Source: Luteimonas rhizosphaerae
GTDB lineage: Bacteria > Pseudomonadota > Gammaproteobacteria > Xanthomonadales > Xanthomonadaceae
Length of the DNA stretch: 64,000 nucleotides
Assembly: GCF_002849595.1 (NCBI RefSeq)
Contig: NZ_NRQR01000018.1
Location: 154,520-218,519, forward strand
Direction: 5' to 3'
Position 1 is the stretch's first letter; each line of letters starts with the position of its first letter. Below the pieces are notes generated by a model. The model saw only the letters and a list, made by a program, of their open reading frames with translations, did no database searches and had not been told where the DNA came from. Positions 1-10,204 of this stretch are shown here, one piece after another. The translations under genes and the position numbers were made by a program.

Positions 1-180
1 ACCTGCCGGATTCAAGCAATAACGTGCGCCGCCGCCGGGCGTCGTCGTGTGCGACGTAGTTGGCGTTCGGAGGAGGTCTTCTTTCCACGCGCAGGCGTGC
101 GTCGGGAACCGGGTGCGGTGCGCGCCTCCAGGCCAGGCGAGGAGGTCGGCTCGCTCAAAGCCGTGATGTCTCTCGCGACG
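1..180. other. Left edge, no gene seen
   Basis: This stretch lies downstream of the minus-strand DUF998 gene. The reading frames crossing it are rich in Arg and Ser and look like shadows. I see no RNA gene and no convincing attC site, although an attC would be expected here if the next gene were an integron cassette. Confidence 0.4.
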
Positions 181-822
181 CTACTCTGCGTCGGCCAACC
201 GGACCGCCTCACGCTGGAGGCGGGCGCTGCGACGGACATGGACCACGCAGGTCAGAATCCAGACGCACAGCGACACCTCGATCACGCGTTGCGCGAGTCC
301 CGGAAAGCCGGAATCCGGATCCATCGCGGGCAGCGCCGCGATTGCAACGACCCAGCAGAGAATGCCGAGCGGAAAGAGATGCGTTCCCCCAGGCCATCTA
401 CGTGCCTGGATCCCGAGAATGAGTAGCCCGGTGATTCCGGCCAGATAGCCTGTGATGGCCATGACATCGTGAATGACCTGGCTCGGTGTCGGATCGCGCG
501 GGCGGCAGCCCGTATCACAGGGGAAGAACCCGGCCACGGTCAGGCCGAAGGCGCAGTAGGCGATCGCCGTGAAGCCGAGCCACGTCCAAGGGGCGCGCGG
601 CAGCGCCAGCGGCGCAGTGAAGGCGAACACCATCAACAGAATTCCTGCGGGTACGAAACCCAGCCAGTTCAGGGTATGCGAGTCGGGCGCTCCAGCGGCG
701 CCGAGCTCGCTCATGTACTGGCTGACATGACTGTATCCAGCGACGCTGGAGCCACCCCAGACCACGACGAGCAGCAGAAGCGCGTAGCTCAACACTGCAG
801 ACCAGAATGCCATCCTTGCCAT
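181..822 (-). CDS. DUF998 family integral membrane protein
   Basis: The 213-residue protein has about six hydrophobic segments (roughly residues 7-28, 50-72, 80-98, 118-137, 148-166 and 180-195). Between the first two lies the polar motif SQYMSELGA (about 34-42), and a Cys pair sits in FPCDTGCRP. This pattern is typical of DUF998 (PF06197), a family of multi-pass inner-membrane proteins of unknown function. The start is the ATG at 822; residues 2-6 run straight into the first membrane helix, as usual. The gene is followed on the same strand by no other gene in the window. It lies on the far side of an integron-integrase relic and points away from it, so it could be a former cassette gene; that is inference only. 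Confidence 0.75.
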   Translation of the reverse strand: MARMAFWSAVLSYALLLLVVVWGGSSVAGYSHVSQYMSELGAAGAPDSHTLNWLGFVPAGILLMVFAFTAPLALPRAPWTWLGFTAIAYCAFGLTVAGFFPCDTGCRPRDPTPSQVIHDVMAITGYLAGITGLLILGIQARRWPGGTHLFPLGILCWVVAIAALPAMDPDSGFPGLAQRVIEVSLCVWILTCVVHVRRSARLQREAVRLADAE

Positions 823-874
823 GCTTCGATCCTCTCCTGTTGATCCGCTTGAGCCCGGTCACCGTGCCGGCGGC

Positions 875-1213
875 TTACCGGTGGGAGGTGCCCTCGTGGT
901 ACAGCATCTGCCATCCCGCCGCGTGTCTGCGCCAGGTGAAGTTGGGTAGCGAGCGAGCCTTGGCGTTCCCCACCCATCCTGTCGACGCATACGTAGCCAG
1001 TATTGCGTCTGTCCCAAGCGCAAAAGGACTTGCCTGACGTTGATCAGAGCCGAGCTGACCAGCCACGGTCACGGGGCTGACCTCGACTCCTGCGACGCGA
1101 GCCGGTTCCGGCTTGAACGAACTTTTGAGCCATGGCGGGACGAGCACGGAACCGGAGGAATCGCAGCACCTGGCGCTAGATGAGAATAGATCTCCACCCT
1201 GACCAGTCGCCAC
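875..1213 (-). pseudogene. DUF4440/SnoaL-like C-terminal remnant
   Basis: The last half of this frame, about residues 45-112, has the look of the end of a DUF4440 (NTF2-like) protein: DAILATYAS, then a paired strand ending WRRHAAGWQMLYHEGTSH, the usual closing motif of that family. The first 40 residues are Ser- and Cys-rich and do not fit, and the frame overlaps the end of the neighbouring lipoprotein gene in another phase. The simplest reading is a 5'-truncated gene whose N-terminal half is lost, sitting between DUF998 and the lipoprotein. The alternative is a frameshifted extension of the upstream lipoprotein. No function is claimed. Confidence 0.5.
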
Positions 1214-1608
1214 TTTCTGTCCAGGTTCTGGAAGACATAGCGGGCATCGGCGTGGCCCCCGGCGGGGCCGAGCATGACCGAGACCCGGTCCTCGGTCTCC
1301 GATTCCGGGGCGCGATACGTTGCGCCACTCTCCGTCAACCGACTGGAGCTGGGCAGGACGTGCCAGCCTGCTTCATACAGTTCCATAACCGTGCACTGGT
1401 TGGCCCGGGGCTTCCCGGTGTCATTCCCATCGCTTCGAAACTCTTCGACAATCACGAGACCCGGATCCGCTCGTGACGCAAGAAGCGCGGGGCTGGCCCG
1501 CATTCTCGCGAACGCAGAGGCGAAGTCTTCCTTGGACTTTTCAGTCGGTGACAGCGTGCAAGCGCTTAAGGCGCCAACTGCGACAACAATTGCTGCGGAC
1601 GATCGCAT
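1069..1608 (-). CDS. Predicted lipoprotein of unknown function
   Basis: The 179-residue product begins with a short lipoprotein signal (AAIVVAVGALSAC, lipobox Cys at residue 17), then a soluble domain containing EAGWHVLPSSSRL and a strand pair ending DRKWRLVRVEIYS near residue 140. The last 35 residues are rich in Arg and Ser and look like read-through into non-native sequence; they overlap the DUF4440-like remnant. So the 3' end is probably damaged or fused. The frame stays open upstream of the ATG at 1608 for more than 100 codons without a standard start codon. I do not recognise the family. Position and strand fit the accessory cluster next to the integrase relic. Confidence 0.55.
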   Translation of the reverse strand: MRSSAAIVVAVGALSACTLSPTEKSKEDFASAFARMRASPALLASRADPGLVIVEEFRSDGNDTGKPRANQCTVMELYEAGWHVLPSSSRLTESGATYRAPESETEDRVSVMLGPAGGHADARYVFQNLDRKWRLVRVEIYSHLAPGAAIPPVPCSSRHGSKVRSSRNRLASQESRSAP

Positions 1609-1983
1609 TGTTAGAGCGCCTGTAAGAGCGACGCCGAGACGCAGCGTCGGCGTGCACGAACTATCAAGTCTCCATTGACTGCGTGTAGATACGCGCTTGG
1701 CAACGTAAAGAATGACGCCAGAAAGCAGCCAGAACCAGCAGATGGCGCCTAATATATATGCGGAATCGAGGCGCCTGTACTCTGAAGAGATCGCCCCGGT
1801 ACGTGGTGTGCGAGCTACGGGTGCGAGGAGCTGATCCGGCGATATTTCAGTAGCACTAGGAAACCGCGCGCACGTGAATAATTGCTTTCCCGACCTAATC
1901 GACCGCCGGCTACGCTGCGGAATGTTGCAACTCGCGGCGAGCCCGTATTCTACGCTCGCCTATGACCACTCCAAGGAACTGTC
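1609..1983. other. AT-richer gap with an open frame lacking a start
   Basis: There is no start-to-stop gene. On the minus strand the frame of the downstream lipoprotein is open back to a TAG near 1960 with no ATG, GTG or TTG. It encodes a membrane-helix-like run, AYILGAICWFWLLSGVILYV, from about 1767 down to 1708. Codons such as ATA, TTA and AGG are unlike the rest of the window. This may be a decayed membrane-protein gene or chance. A 23-base imperfect palindrome lies at 1631-1653. Confidence 0.4.
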
Positions 1984-2226
1984 GTGACCGCCTCTCGTAG
2001 CCATCTGGATATTACCCTCGCTTCGATCGAAATCTTCAATAACGATGGACTGCTGGATGGTGCCGAGCTGGACAAGCTGCTCCAGCTGGCTGAGCGGGAC
2101 AGTGTTTTTGACGACGACGAAAAGCGGGTGCTTGGAAAGATCTTCGCCCAAGCCGAGCAGACCAGGCTGGACCCTCTTGTGGCCGATCGCATCACCACCA
2201 TTCGCGCGCGCCACGCCATTACGTGA
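1984..2226 (+). CDS. Small conserved-looking acidic protein
   Basis: The GTG at 1984 is preceded at a good distance by the purine-rich AAGGAA (1972-1977). The 80-residue product is acidic and helical, with a motif FNNDGLLDGAELDKLLQLAE followed by DDDEKRVLGKIFAQAE. This resembles an EF-hand or TerB-like helical arrangement (Asp/Asn-rich loop, then two amphipathic helices). I recall similar small unnamed proteins in Xanthomonadaceae, but cannot name a family. The opposite strand is also open, but it gives a Ser/Arg-rich product and is a shadow. The gene stands alone between the lipoprotein cluster and the integrase relic. Confidence 0.65.
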   Translation: MTASRSHLDITLASIEIFNNDGLLDGAELDKLLQLAERDSVFDDDEKRVLGKIFAQAEQTRLDPLVADRITTIRARHAIT

Positions 2227-2411
2227 GGCTTCTAGGTCCTATCCGCTTACCTCAATTTGCAGTTGCACTCGACGGGAACAGCACCCGGGTGTCGCGGTGC
2301 CCCTCCTAAAACCTCAAGGCAAGTCGTGCCGAGGACGCCGGATTGCGTGAGTGAAAGCTGTCGAACAGTCTCGAAAACGGCTTTGTCATCAACTCTGTAC
2401 GCCGGCGTCTT

Positions 2412-2472
2412 AGACGCTGGCGCGCCAAGCCTGAGTAATTCCTGTTTCAGGAATGGAGCGCCAGTCTCAGGC
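2412..2472. repeat. Nested inverted repeats, possible att-site relic
   Basis: Three complementary pairs overlap: 2412-2423 with 2458-2467 (AGACGCTGGCGC against GCGCCAGTCT, two bases bulged), 2429-2435 with 2466-2472 (GCCTGAG/CTCAGGC), and a perfect tight hairpin 2438-2444/2448-2454 (ATTCCTG, TTT loop, CAGGAAT). A single strand could fold into one long bulged hairpin, the kind of structure used by integron attC sites. However, consensus core sites RYYYAAC and GTTRRRY are not present at the ends, so this is only a candidate. Confidence 0.4.
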
Positions 2473-2539
2473 CGACCAACGTGACATCGATACCTACCCA
2501 GTCAACGCAGGCAGAGCCCTCAGGATTTGGGTTGCCGAG

Positions 2540-2568
2540 TTGGGTGCCTCCTCGGTCACCTCACCCAA
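2540..2568. repeat. Inverted repeat with 15-base loop
   Basis: TTGGGTG at 2540-2546 pairs with CACCCAA at 2562-2568. The bases 2539-2545 read GTTGGGT, which matches the integron core consensus GTTRRRY. The partner ends in AAT rather than AAC, so it is at best half of a degenerate recombination site. Confidence 0.35.
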
Positions 2569-2659
2569 TCCCGCCTCATGCAGCGACGTGTACAAGGGAT
2601 TCCCGCAGTCGCCGCCTCGAGCAAGCGGCATTATTGATTCTGGATCTTGACGAATACAG

Positions 2660-3088
2660 ATGTCGTCGAAGGAGAAGCGGCTTCGAGGCCCACCTCAGTT
2701 TGAGTTGCGAACCATGCCAATGGAGCAGCTGCCGAACGCATCAGCGGAGTGGTACTTGCAGTATGTGTTTCCGGCCAAGCGCCGGAGCCTAGATCCCCGT
2801 GATGGCGTGGAGCGGCGTCATCATCTCGGCGATGGGGCGTTGACGCGGGGCCTGAAGACCTTCTGCAACCGCGCGGGTCTCATCAAGCGGGTGTCGGCAC
2901 ACACGCTGCGCCACTCTTTTGCCACGCACCTGATCGAGCGCGGCCACGACATCCGCACGGTGCAGGAGCTGCTGGGCCACAAGGATGTCGCGACGACGCA
3001 GATCTACGTGCATGTGCTGGGGCGCGGGGCGAATGCGGTTCTGAGCCCGTTAGACCGCTTGCCGACGCCAGGTCAGGCCGGATCCTGA
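2660..3088 (+). pseudogene. intI: Integron integrase (IntI), C-terminal fragment
   Basis: About 115 residues from residue 25 onward match the end of integron integrases: [36 protein letters not shown] (box II His81/Arg84), ELLGHKDV (His107) and TTQIYVHVL with the catalytic Tyr116, ending [10 protein letters not shown]. Full-length IntI is about 320-340 residues; the N-terminal SAM-like domain, the first catalytic Arg and most of the IntI-specific insert are absent, and a stop codon (2648-2650) closes the frame just upstream. The gene cannot encode an active recombinase. It ends 12 bases from the ilvD stop, tail to tail. In Xanthomonas the chromosomal integron lies at exactly this ilvD flank, so this looks like the vestige of that ancestral integron. 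Confidence 0.85.
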
Positions 3089-3099
3089 TCCGATTGGGC

Positions 3100-4950
3100 T
3101 CACCCGTCCAGCAGCGCGCGGTCACGCACCGCGCCCTTGTCGGCGCTGGTGGCGAGCAGCGCATAGGCCTTCAGCGCGGTGCTGATCCGACGCGGACGCG
3201 CGCGTTCGGGTTTCCAGCCGCGCGTTTGCTGCGCATCGCGGCGTGCGGCGAGTTCCGCGTCGTCGACCAGCAACCCGATCGCGCGCGCGGGAATGTCGAT
3301 GCGGATGCGGTCGCCGTCGCGCACCAACGCAATCGCGCCGCCCGCCGCCGCTTCCGGCGACACATGCCCGATCGACAGGCCGGACGTGCCACCCGAGAAC
3401 CGGCCATCGGTCAGCAGTGCGCACGTCGCGCCGAGTCCCTTCGATTTCAGGTAGCTCGTCGGATACAGCATCTCCTGCATGCCCGGGCCGCCCTTGGGGC
3501 CTTCATAGCGGATCACGACGACCTCGCCCGGCTGCACCACGTCGTCGAGGATGCCGGCGACGGCGTCCTCCTGGCTTTCGAAGACGCGCGCCGGGCCTTC
3601 GAACACGTGGATCGCCGCATCCACGCCGGCGGTCTTGACCACGCAGCCGTCGGCGGCGAGGTTGCCGGTGAGCACGGCGAGGCCGCCTTCGGCCGAATAG
3701 GCGTTCGCAACGTCGCGGATGCAGCCGCCCGCGCGATCGGCGTCGAGCGTGTCCCAGCGCGTCGCCTGGCTGAAGGCGGTCTGGGTGGGAATGCCGGCCG
3801 GGCCGGCGCGGAAGAAGGTGTGCACGCCCTCGTCTGCGTTGACGTCGATGTCCCAGGCGGCGATCGCGTCGGCCAGCGTGCGCGCGTGTACGGTCGCGAC
3901 ACCGGTGTGCAGCAGGCCGCCGCGGGCCAGCGCGCCGAGAATCGCGGGAATGCCGCCGGCGCGGTGCACGTCCTCGACGTGGTAGTCGGGCGAGTTCGGC
4001 GCCACCTTGCACAGCTGCGGCACGCGCCGGGAGAGACGGTCGATATCGGCCATCGTGAAGTCGACCTCCGCTTCCTGCGCGGCCGCCAGCAGGTGCAGGA
4101 TCGTATTGGTCGAGCCGCCCATCGCGATGTCGAGCGTCATCGCATTCTCGAACGCCTCGAACGTCGCGATGCCGCGCGGCAGCGCGGATGGATCTTCGGC
4201 GCCGTACCAGCGGTGGCACAGCTCGACCACGGTGCGGCCGGCGCGCAGGAACAGCTGTTCGCGATCGGCATGCGTCGCCAGCAGCGTGCCGTTGCCCGGT
4301 AGCGATAGCCCCAGCGCTTCGGTCAGGCAGTTCATCGAATTCGCGGTGAACATGCCCGAGCACGAGCCGCAGGTCGGGCAGGCGCTGCGTTCGACCGCGG
4401 CGACCTGTTCGTCGCTCGCGGCCGGGTCCGCCGCCAGCACCATCGCGTCGACGAGATCGAGCTTGCGCCCCGCGTCGCCATTCGCGAGCCGGGTCTTGCC
4501 CGCTTCCATCGGCCCGCCGGAGACGAACACCACCGGCACGTTGAGCCGCAGCGCCGCCATCAGCATGCCGGGCGTGATCTTGTCGCAGTTGGAGATGCAC
4601 ACCAGCGCATCGGCGCAGTGCGCATTGACCATGTACTCCACGGCGTCGGCGATCAGCTCGCGGCTCGGTAGCGAATACAGCATGCCGTCGTGTCCCATCG
4701 CGATGCCGTCGTCGACGGCGATGGTATTGAACTCCTTGGCCACGCCGCCGACGCGTTCGATCTCCCGCGCCACCAGCTGGCCCATGTCCTTGAGGTGCAC
4801 GTGACCGGGCACGAACTGGGTGAATGAATTGGCGACCGCGACGATGGGCTTGTGGAAATCGCCATCGGTCATGCCGGTCGCGCGCCAGAGCGCACGTGCG
4901 CCGGCCATGTTGCGACCGAAGGTGGAGGTTCTGGAGCGGTAGTCGGGCAT
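3100..4950 (-). CDS. ilvD: Dihydroxy-acid dehydratase
   Basis: IlvD dehydrates 2,3-dihydroxy-isovalerate and -methylvalerate to the 2-keto acids in valine, leucine and isoleucine synthesis, using an iron-sulfur cluster in the cytoplasm. Family signatures are clear: [16 protein letters not shown] at the N-terminus, NCDKITPGM (Cys near 122) and [17 protein letters not shown] (Cys near 194). The frame is open further upstream, but the ATG at 4950 ([12 protein letters not shown]) gives 616 residues, the length of the E. coli enzyme, so I chose it. The gene is the last of the branched-chain cluster and is separated from leuB by 375 bases, so it probably also has its own promoter. Its 3' end abuts the integron relic. 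Confidence 0.96.
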   Translation of the reverse strand: MPDYRSRTSTFGRNMAGARALWRATGMTDGDFHKPIVAVANSFTQFVPGHVHLKDMGQLVAREIERVGGVAKEFNTIAVDDGIAMGHDGMLYSLPSRELIADAVEYMVNAHCADALVCISNCDKITPGMLMAALRLNVPVVFVSGGPMEAGKTRLANGDAGRKLDLVDAMVLAADPAASDEQVAAVERSACPTCGSCSGMFTANSMNCLTEALGLSLPGNGTLLATHADREQLFLRAGRTVVELCHRWYGAEDPSALPRGIATFEAFENAMTLDIAMGGSTNTILHLLAAAQEAEVDFTMADIDRLSRRVPQLCKVAPNSPDYHVEDVHRAGGIPAILGALARGGLLHTGVATVHARTLADAIAAWDIDVNADEGVHTFFRAGPAGIPTQTAFSQATRWDTLDADRAGGCIRDVANAYSAEGGLAVLTGNLAADGCVVKTAGVDAAIHVFEGPARVFESQEDAVAGILDDVVQPGEVVVIRYEGPKGGPGMQEMLYPTSYLKSKGLGATCALLTDGRFSGGTSGLSIGHVSPEAAAGGAIALVRDGDRIRIDIPARAIGLLVDDAELAARRDAQQTRGWKPERARPRRISTALKAYALLATSADKGAVRDRALLDG

Positions 4951-5325
4951 TCGGACACTCGGGGCGGTGGGCACGGGTGATCGGTGACACGTTTAGCGGT
5001 GAGCGCAGTCTTGGCGTTTTGAACACGCCCGTGGTCTCCGCAAAGGCACGATTCCTGCGTTTTCAAGCGATTGAAGCAGAAGGCGCTGGATTGACCAGCC
5101 GTTCGGCGTTTGAAACAAAAGCATCCGCTTTCGCGGGAATGACGCGCAGGAGCGGACGTACTCAGACGTTCCCGAGAGCGAAGACGCGGGCAGACCCGTC
5201 TTCCGCACGGTCCGGACGCGCTGCCTGCGTCGGAGCGACGATGAGCCGGTGGTCCCGGCCGAACGCGACCTTCATTGAAGCGGTCAACGGAGCAGCGGAG
5301 CCCGGCGCGGTTACGGTCATGGCAC
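4951..5325. other. Intergenic region between leuB and ilvD
   Basis: No gene is seen. The region contains CGCTTTCGCGGGAATGACGC (about 5128-5147), a string of the type that recurs between genes in Lysobacter and related genomes as a short intergenic repeat; only this copy is visible here. An ilvD promoter is likely within it, but I could not pick out a convincing one. Confidence 0.35.
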
Positions 5326-6414
5326 TCAATCCCGCAGCTCGGCGACCTGGCAGGTCGTCTCGATCCGCTCCAGCACCGCGGCCGTGACCTCGCGTGTCGA
5401 GCGTGCGTCGCCGCCGGCCGCGAGGTCCGCACTGAACACGCCGTCCTCCAGCGCCGTGTCGACCGCCTGCTCGATGCACGCGGCCTCCATCGACAGCCCC
5501 AGCGAGTAGCGCAGCAGCAGCGCCGCACTGAGGATCGTGCCGTAGGGATTGGCGATGCCCTGGCCGGCGATGTCGGGCGCGGAGCCGTGGATCGGCTCGT
5601 ACATTCCGACGCTGCCATCGCCCAGCGACGCCGACGGCAGCAGGCCCAGCGAACCGGCCAGCATCGAGGCCTCGTCGGTGAGGATGTCGCCGAACATGTT
5701 CTCGGTGACGATCACATCGAACGCGCGAGGCTTGGACAGCAGGTGCATCGCCATCGAGTCCACCAGCTGGTGTTCCAGGGTGATGTCGGGGAATTCGTCG
5801 CGGGCGATGCGCGTGGCGACGTCGCGCCACAGCCGCGAGGTTTCCAGCACGTTGGCCTTGTCGACCGAGGTCACGTGGCCGCGGCGGCCGCGCGCCAGCA
5901 GGCAGGCGCGGCGCACGACACGCTCGATCTCGGCGACGGTGTACGTACACAGGTCGCTGGCGGCATCGGCGGTGCGCGTGCGCGCGCCGAAGTAGATGCC
6001 ACCGGTGAGCTCGCGCACGACCAGCAGGTCGACGCCGGCCAGCAGGTGCGGCTTGATCGGCGAGGCGCCGATGGCGGCATTGTGCGGGCGGGTCGGCCGC
6101 AGGTTGGCGTACAGGCCCAGCGCCTTGCGGATCGCCAGCAGGCCCTGTTCGGGCCGGACGGCAGCATTCGGATCCGACCATTTCGGGCCGCCCACGGCGC
6201 CCAGCAGCACCGCATCGGCGTCGCGCGCCGCGGCGAGCGTGGCATCGGGCAGGGGCGTGCTGGTGGCGTCGATTGCGGCGCCGCCGATCAGGTGCTCGTG
6301 CAGTGCGAAGCGATGGCCGTAGCGGCGCGCGACCGCCTGCAGCACCTCGACGGCGGCGGCGGTGACTTCGGGTCCGATGCCGTCGCCCGGCAGTACGACG
6401 ATGTCAGCATGCAT
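5326..6414 (-). CDS. leuB: 3-isopropylmalate dehydrogenase
   Basis: LeuB oxidises and decarboxylates 3-isopropylmalate to 2-ketoisocaproate with NAD in leucine synthesis. The 362-residue protein starts [16 protein letters not shown], has the substrate loop LGAVGGPKW and the metal and substrate motif [15 protein letters not shown] near residue 245. The ATG at 6414 matches the family start; it lies inside the end of leuD (11-base overlap), which indicates translational coupling. It is the third gene of leuC-leuD-leuB. Confidence 0.95.
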   Translation of the reverse strand: MHADIVVLPGDGIGPEVTAAAVEVLQAVARRYGHRFALHEHLIGGAAIDATSTPLPDATLAAARDADAVLLGAVGGPKWSDPNAAVRPEQGLLAIRKALGLYANLRPTRPHNAAIGASPIKPHLLAGVDLLVVRELTGGIYFGARTRTADAASDLCTYTVAEIERVVRRACLLARGRRGHVTSVDKANVLETSRLWRDVATRIARDEFPDITLEHQLVDSMAMHLLSKPRAFDVIVTENMFGDILTDEASMLAGSLGLLPSASLGDGSVGMYEPIHGSAPDIAGQGIANPYGTILSAALLLRYSLGLSMEAACIEQAVDTALEDGVFSADLAAGGDARSTREVTAAVLERIETTCQVAELRD

Positions 6415-6985
6415 GGTTGCGCTCCTCATAGCGTTGGATGTCGGCGTCGCGCGCCAGCAGATAACCCATTTCGTCGACGCCTTCGAGCAGGCAGGTGCGC
6501 GCGAACGCGTCGAGCGGAAAGGCATGGACGGTGCCGCCCGGCGTGCGCAGCTCGCGGGCGACGATGTCGATCTCGAGCACGTCGTCGGGCCGCGCCATCA
6601 GCGCCTGCACGTCGGCCTCGGGCAGCACGATCGGCAGCAGCCCGTTCTTCAGCGCGTTGTTGCGGAAGATGTCGGCGATCTCGCTGCTGACGATCGCGCG
6701 CAGGCCCAGGTCGCGCAGCGCCCAGGGCGCATGTTCGCGCGAAGACCCGCAGCCGAAGTTGCGCCCGGCGATCAGGATCTCGCGACCGGTGTTGTGTGCC
6801 TGGTTGAACGCGAACGCCGGGTTCGGCGTGCCGTCCTCGCGCCAGCGCCAGTCGTTGAAGGCATGGCGGCCCAGGCCCTGGCGCTCGGTCGTCGACAGGA
6901 ACCGCGCGGGGATGATCTGGTCGGTATCGACGTTGGTCTCGCGCAGCACGACGCTGGCGGACACGATGGCGCTGAAGGCGGTCAT
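6404..6985 (-). CDS. leuD: 3-isopropylmalate dehydratase small subunit
   Basis: LeuD pairs with LeuC to isomerise 2- to 3-isopropylmalate. At 193 residues it is slightly shorter than many homologues. Signatures are [13 protein letters not shown] near the start, [17 protein letters not shown] in the middle (the swivelling-domain active site) and [13 protein letters not shown]. It begins 85 bases after the leuC stop and overlaps leuB by 11 bases. Confidence 0.95.
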   Translation of the reverse strand: MTAFSAIVSASVVLRETNVDTDQIIPARFLSTTERQGLGRHAFNDWRWREDGTPNPAFAFNQAHNTGREILIAGRNFGCGSSREHAPWALRDLGLRAIVSSEIADIFRNNALKNGLLPIVLPEADVQALMARPDDVLEIDIVARELRTPGGTVHAFPLDAFARTCLLEGVDEMGYLLARDADIQRYEERNHAC

Positions 6986-7070
6986 GGCTGGTGCGCCATG
7001 TGGGCGGCCGTCACGCAGTGGATCGGGTCAGCAGGGGCGCCGGTTGCCCGGCACCGTTGGCAGGACGGCG

Positions 7071-8498
7071 TCATGCGACCTCCCTGCGGTCGTCGGACAG
7101 CTCGCGTGGATCGGCGACGACACCGCGGACCGCAGCCCACGCCGCCGTCATCGGCGAGGCGAGGAGGGTGCGCGAGCCGGGTCCCTGGCGGCCCTCGAAA
7201 TTGCGGTTGCTGGTGCTGACGGCGAGCTGGCCCGGCGCGACCAGGTCGCCGTTCATCGCGATGCACATCGAGCAGCCGGGCTCGCGCCATTCGGCGCCGG
7301 CGGCGCGCACGATGGCGTCGATGCCTTCGGCCTCGGCCGCGCGCTTGACGATCTCCGAGCCCGGCACGACGAGCATGCGCACATGCGGCGCGACGCGGCG
7401 GTCGCGCAGGACCTGCGCCACCTCGCGCATGTCGCCGAGCCGGCCGTTGGTGCACGAGCCGACGAAGACGACGTCGACGCGCGTGCCGGCCAGGGTGTCG
7501 CCGGCGCGCAGCTGCATGTAGTCGAGACCCTTCTGCGCGGCGACGTCGGCGGCCGCGGGAATCGGCACGTCGACGCCGATCGCGGTACCCGGATGGGTGC
7601 CCCAGGTCAGCGTGGGGCGGATGTCGGCCGCATCGATGTGGACCTCAACGTCGAAGCGCGCGCCGGCGTCGCTGCGCAGCGTGCGCCAGCGCGCAACGGC
7701 GGCGTCGAACTCGGCCCCCTTCGGGCCGCGCGGCGTGCGCGCGATCCAGTCGAATGTGGTGGCATCGGGCGCCACCATGCCCGCGCGCGCGCCGGCTTCG
7801 ATCGACATGTTGCACAGGGTCATGCGCTGCTCCATGTCCATCGCGTCGATGGTCGAGCCGCGGTATTCGATGACGTGGCCGGTGCCGCCGTTGACGCCGA
7901 TGACGCCGATCGCGTGCAGGATCACGTCCTTGGCGCCGACGCCCGGTGCCAGCACGCCGTCGACGGTGATCGCCATCGTCTTCGCCTTGCGCTGCAGCAG
8001 GCATTGCGTGGCCAGCACGTTGCCGACTTCGCTGGTGCCGATGCCGAAGGCCAGCGCGCCGAACGCGCCGTGGGTCGAGGTGTGGCTGTCGCCGCAGACG
8101 ATGGTCATGCCGGGCAGGGTGAAGCCCTGTTCGGGCGCGATCACGTGGACGATGCCGCGGCTGTCGGACGCCATGTCGAAGAGTTCGATGCCGTGCTCGG
8201 CGCAGTTCGCGGCCAGCATCTCGACCTGCGCGCGCGCGGCGTCGTTCGCATACGGCAGGCGGCCGTTGGCATCGGCCGGCAGCGTGGGGGTGGAATGGTC
8301 CATCGTCGCCTTGGTGCGATCCGGGCGACGCGGCGCGAGGCCGCGTTCGCGCAGTGCGGTGAAGGCCTGCGGCGAGGTGACCTCGTGGATCAGGTGCAGG
8401 TCGATGTACAGCACCGCGGGCGCAGCCTCGCTTTCGGGCGTGACGACGTGGGCGTCCCACAGTTTGTCGAACAGGGTTTTCGGTGGACTGGCGGTCAT
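7071..8498 (-). CDS. leuC: 3-isopropylmalate dehydratase large subunit
   Basis: LeuC is the aconitase-like large subunit that binds a 4Fe-4S cluster. The ATG at 8498 ([19 protein letters not shown]) is the family start and gives 475 residues. Cluster ligands are visible in FVGSCTNGR and in [10 protein letters not shown] near residue 410. [20 protein letters not shown] is the expected active-site region. It follows leuA after about 140 bases with no obvious terminator, so leuCDB may belong to the same transcript or have its own promoter. Confidence 0.95.
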   Translation of the reverse strand: MTASPPKTLFDKLWDAHVVTPESEAAPAVLYIDLHLIHEVTSPQAFTALRERGLAPRRPDRTKATMDHSTPTLPADANGRLPYANDAARAQVEMLAANCAEHGIELFDMASDSRGIVHVIAPEQGFTLPGMTIVCGDSHTSTHGAFGALAFGIGTSEVGNVLATQCLLQRKAKTMAITVDGVLAPGVGAKDVILHAIGVIGVNGGTGHVIEYRGSTIDAMDMEQRMTLCNMSIEAGARAGMVAPDATTFDWIARTPRGPKGAEFDAAVARWRTLRSDAGARFDVEVHIDAADIRPTLTWGTHPGTAIGVDVPIPAAADVAAQKGLDYMQLRAGDTLAGTRVDVVFVGSCTNGRLGDMREVAQVLRDRRVAPHVRMLVVPGSEIVKRAAEAEGIDAIVRAAGAEWREPGCSMCIAMNGDLVAPGQLAVSTSNRNFEGRQGPGSRTLLASPMTAAWAAVRGVVADPRELSDDRREVA

Positions 8499-8638
8499 CT
8501 GGATGCGTGTCTTGTGTAGGCGCACGTCGGCGCGCGATGTGGTGTGGCCTGTGAAGTGCGTTCGCGGGCGAGCGCGCGTCTCAGGGGACTGCGGTCCGGT
8601 GCCGGCGTCCTCGCGCGCCGACCGAAAGGCGATGCCGG

Positions 8639-10200
<1,562 letters not shown>

Positions 10201-10204
<4 letters not shown>

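Larger units (their letters stand above)
2227..2650. other. Intergenic region rich in palindromes
   Basis: No credible gene is seen: the three plus-strand frames are short and Ser/Pro/Arg-rich and do not resemble the missing N-terminal part of the integrase. The stretch contains nested inverted repeats at 2412-2472 and a further one at 2540-2568. It occupies the place where the 5' end of intI and attI would be expected, so it may be scar tissue of a lost integron platform. Confidence 0.4.

Noticed and set aside
1600..1660. GTTAGAG beside the lipoprotein start and a palindrome at 1631-1653, as attC
   Set aside because: The 7-mer does not match GTTRRRY, the partner RYYYAAC is missing, and the motif is in the wrong orientation for a minus-strand cassette.
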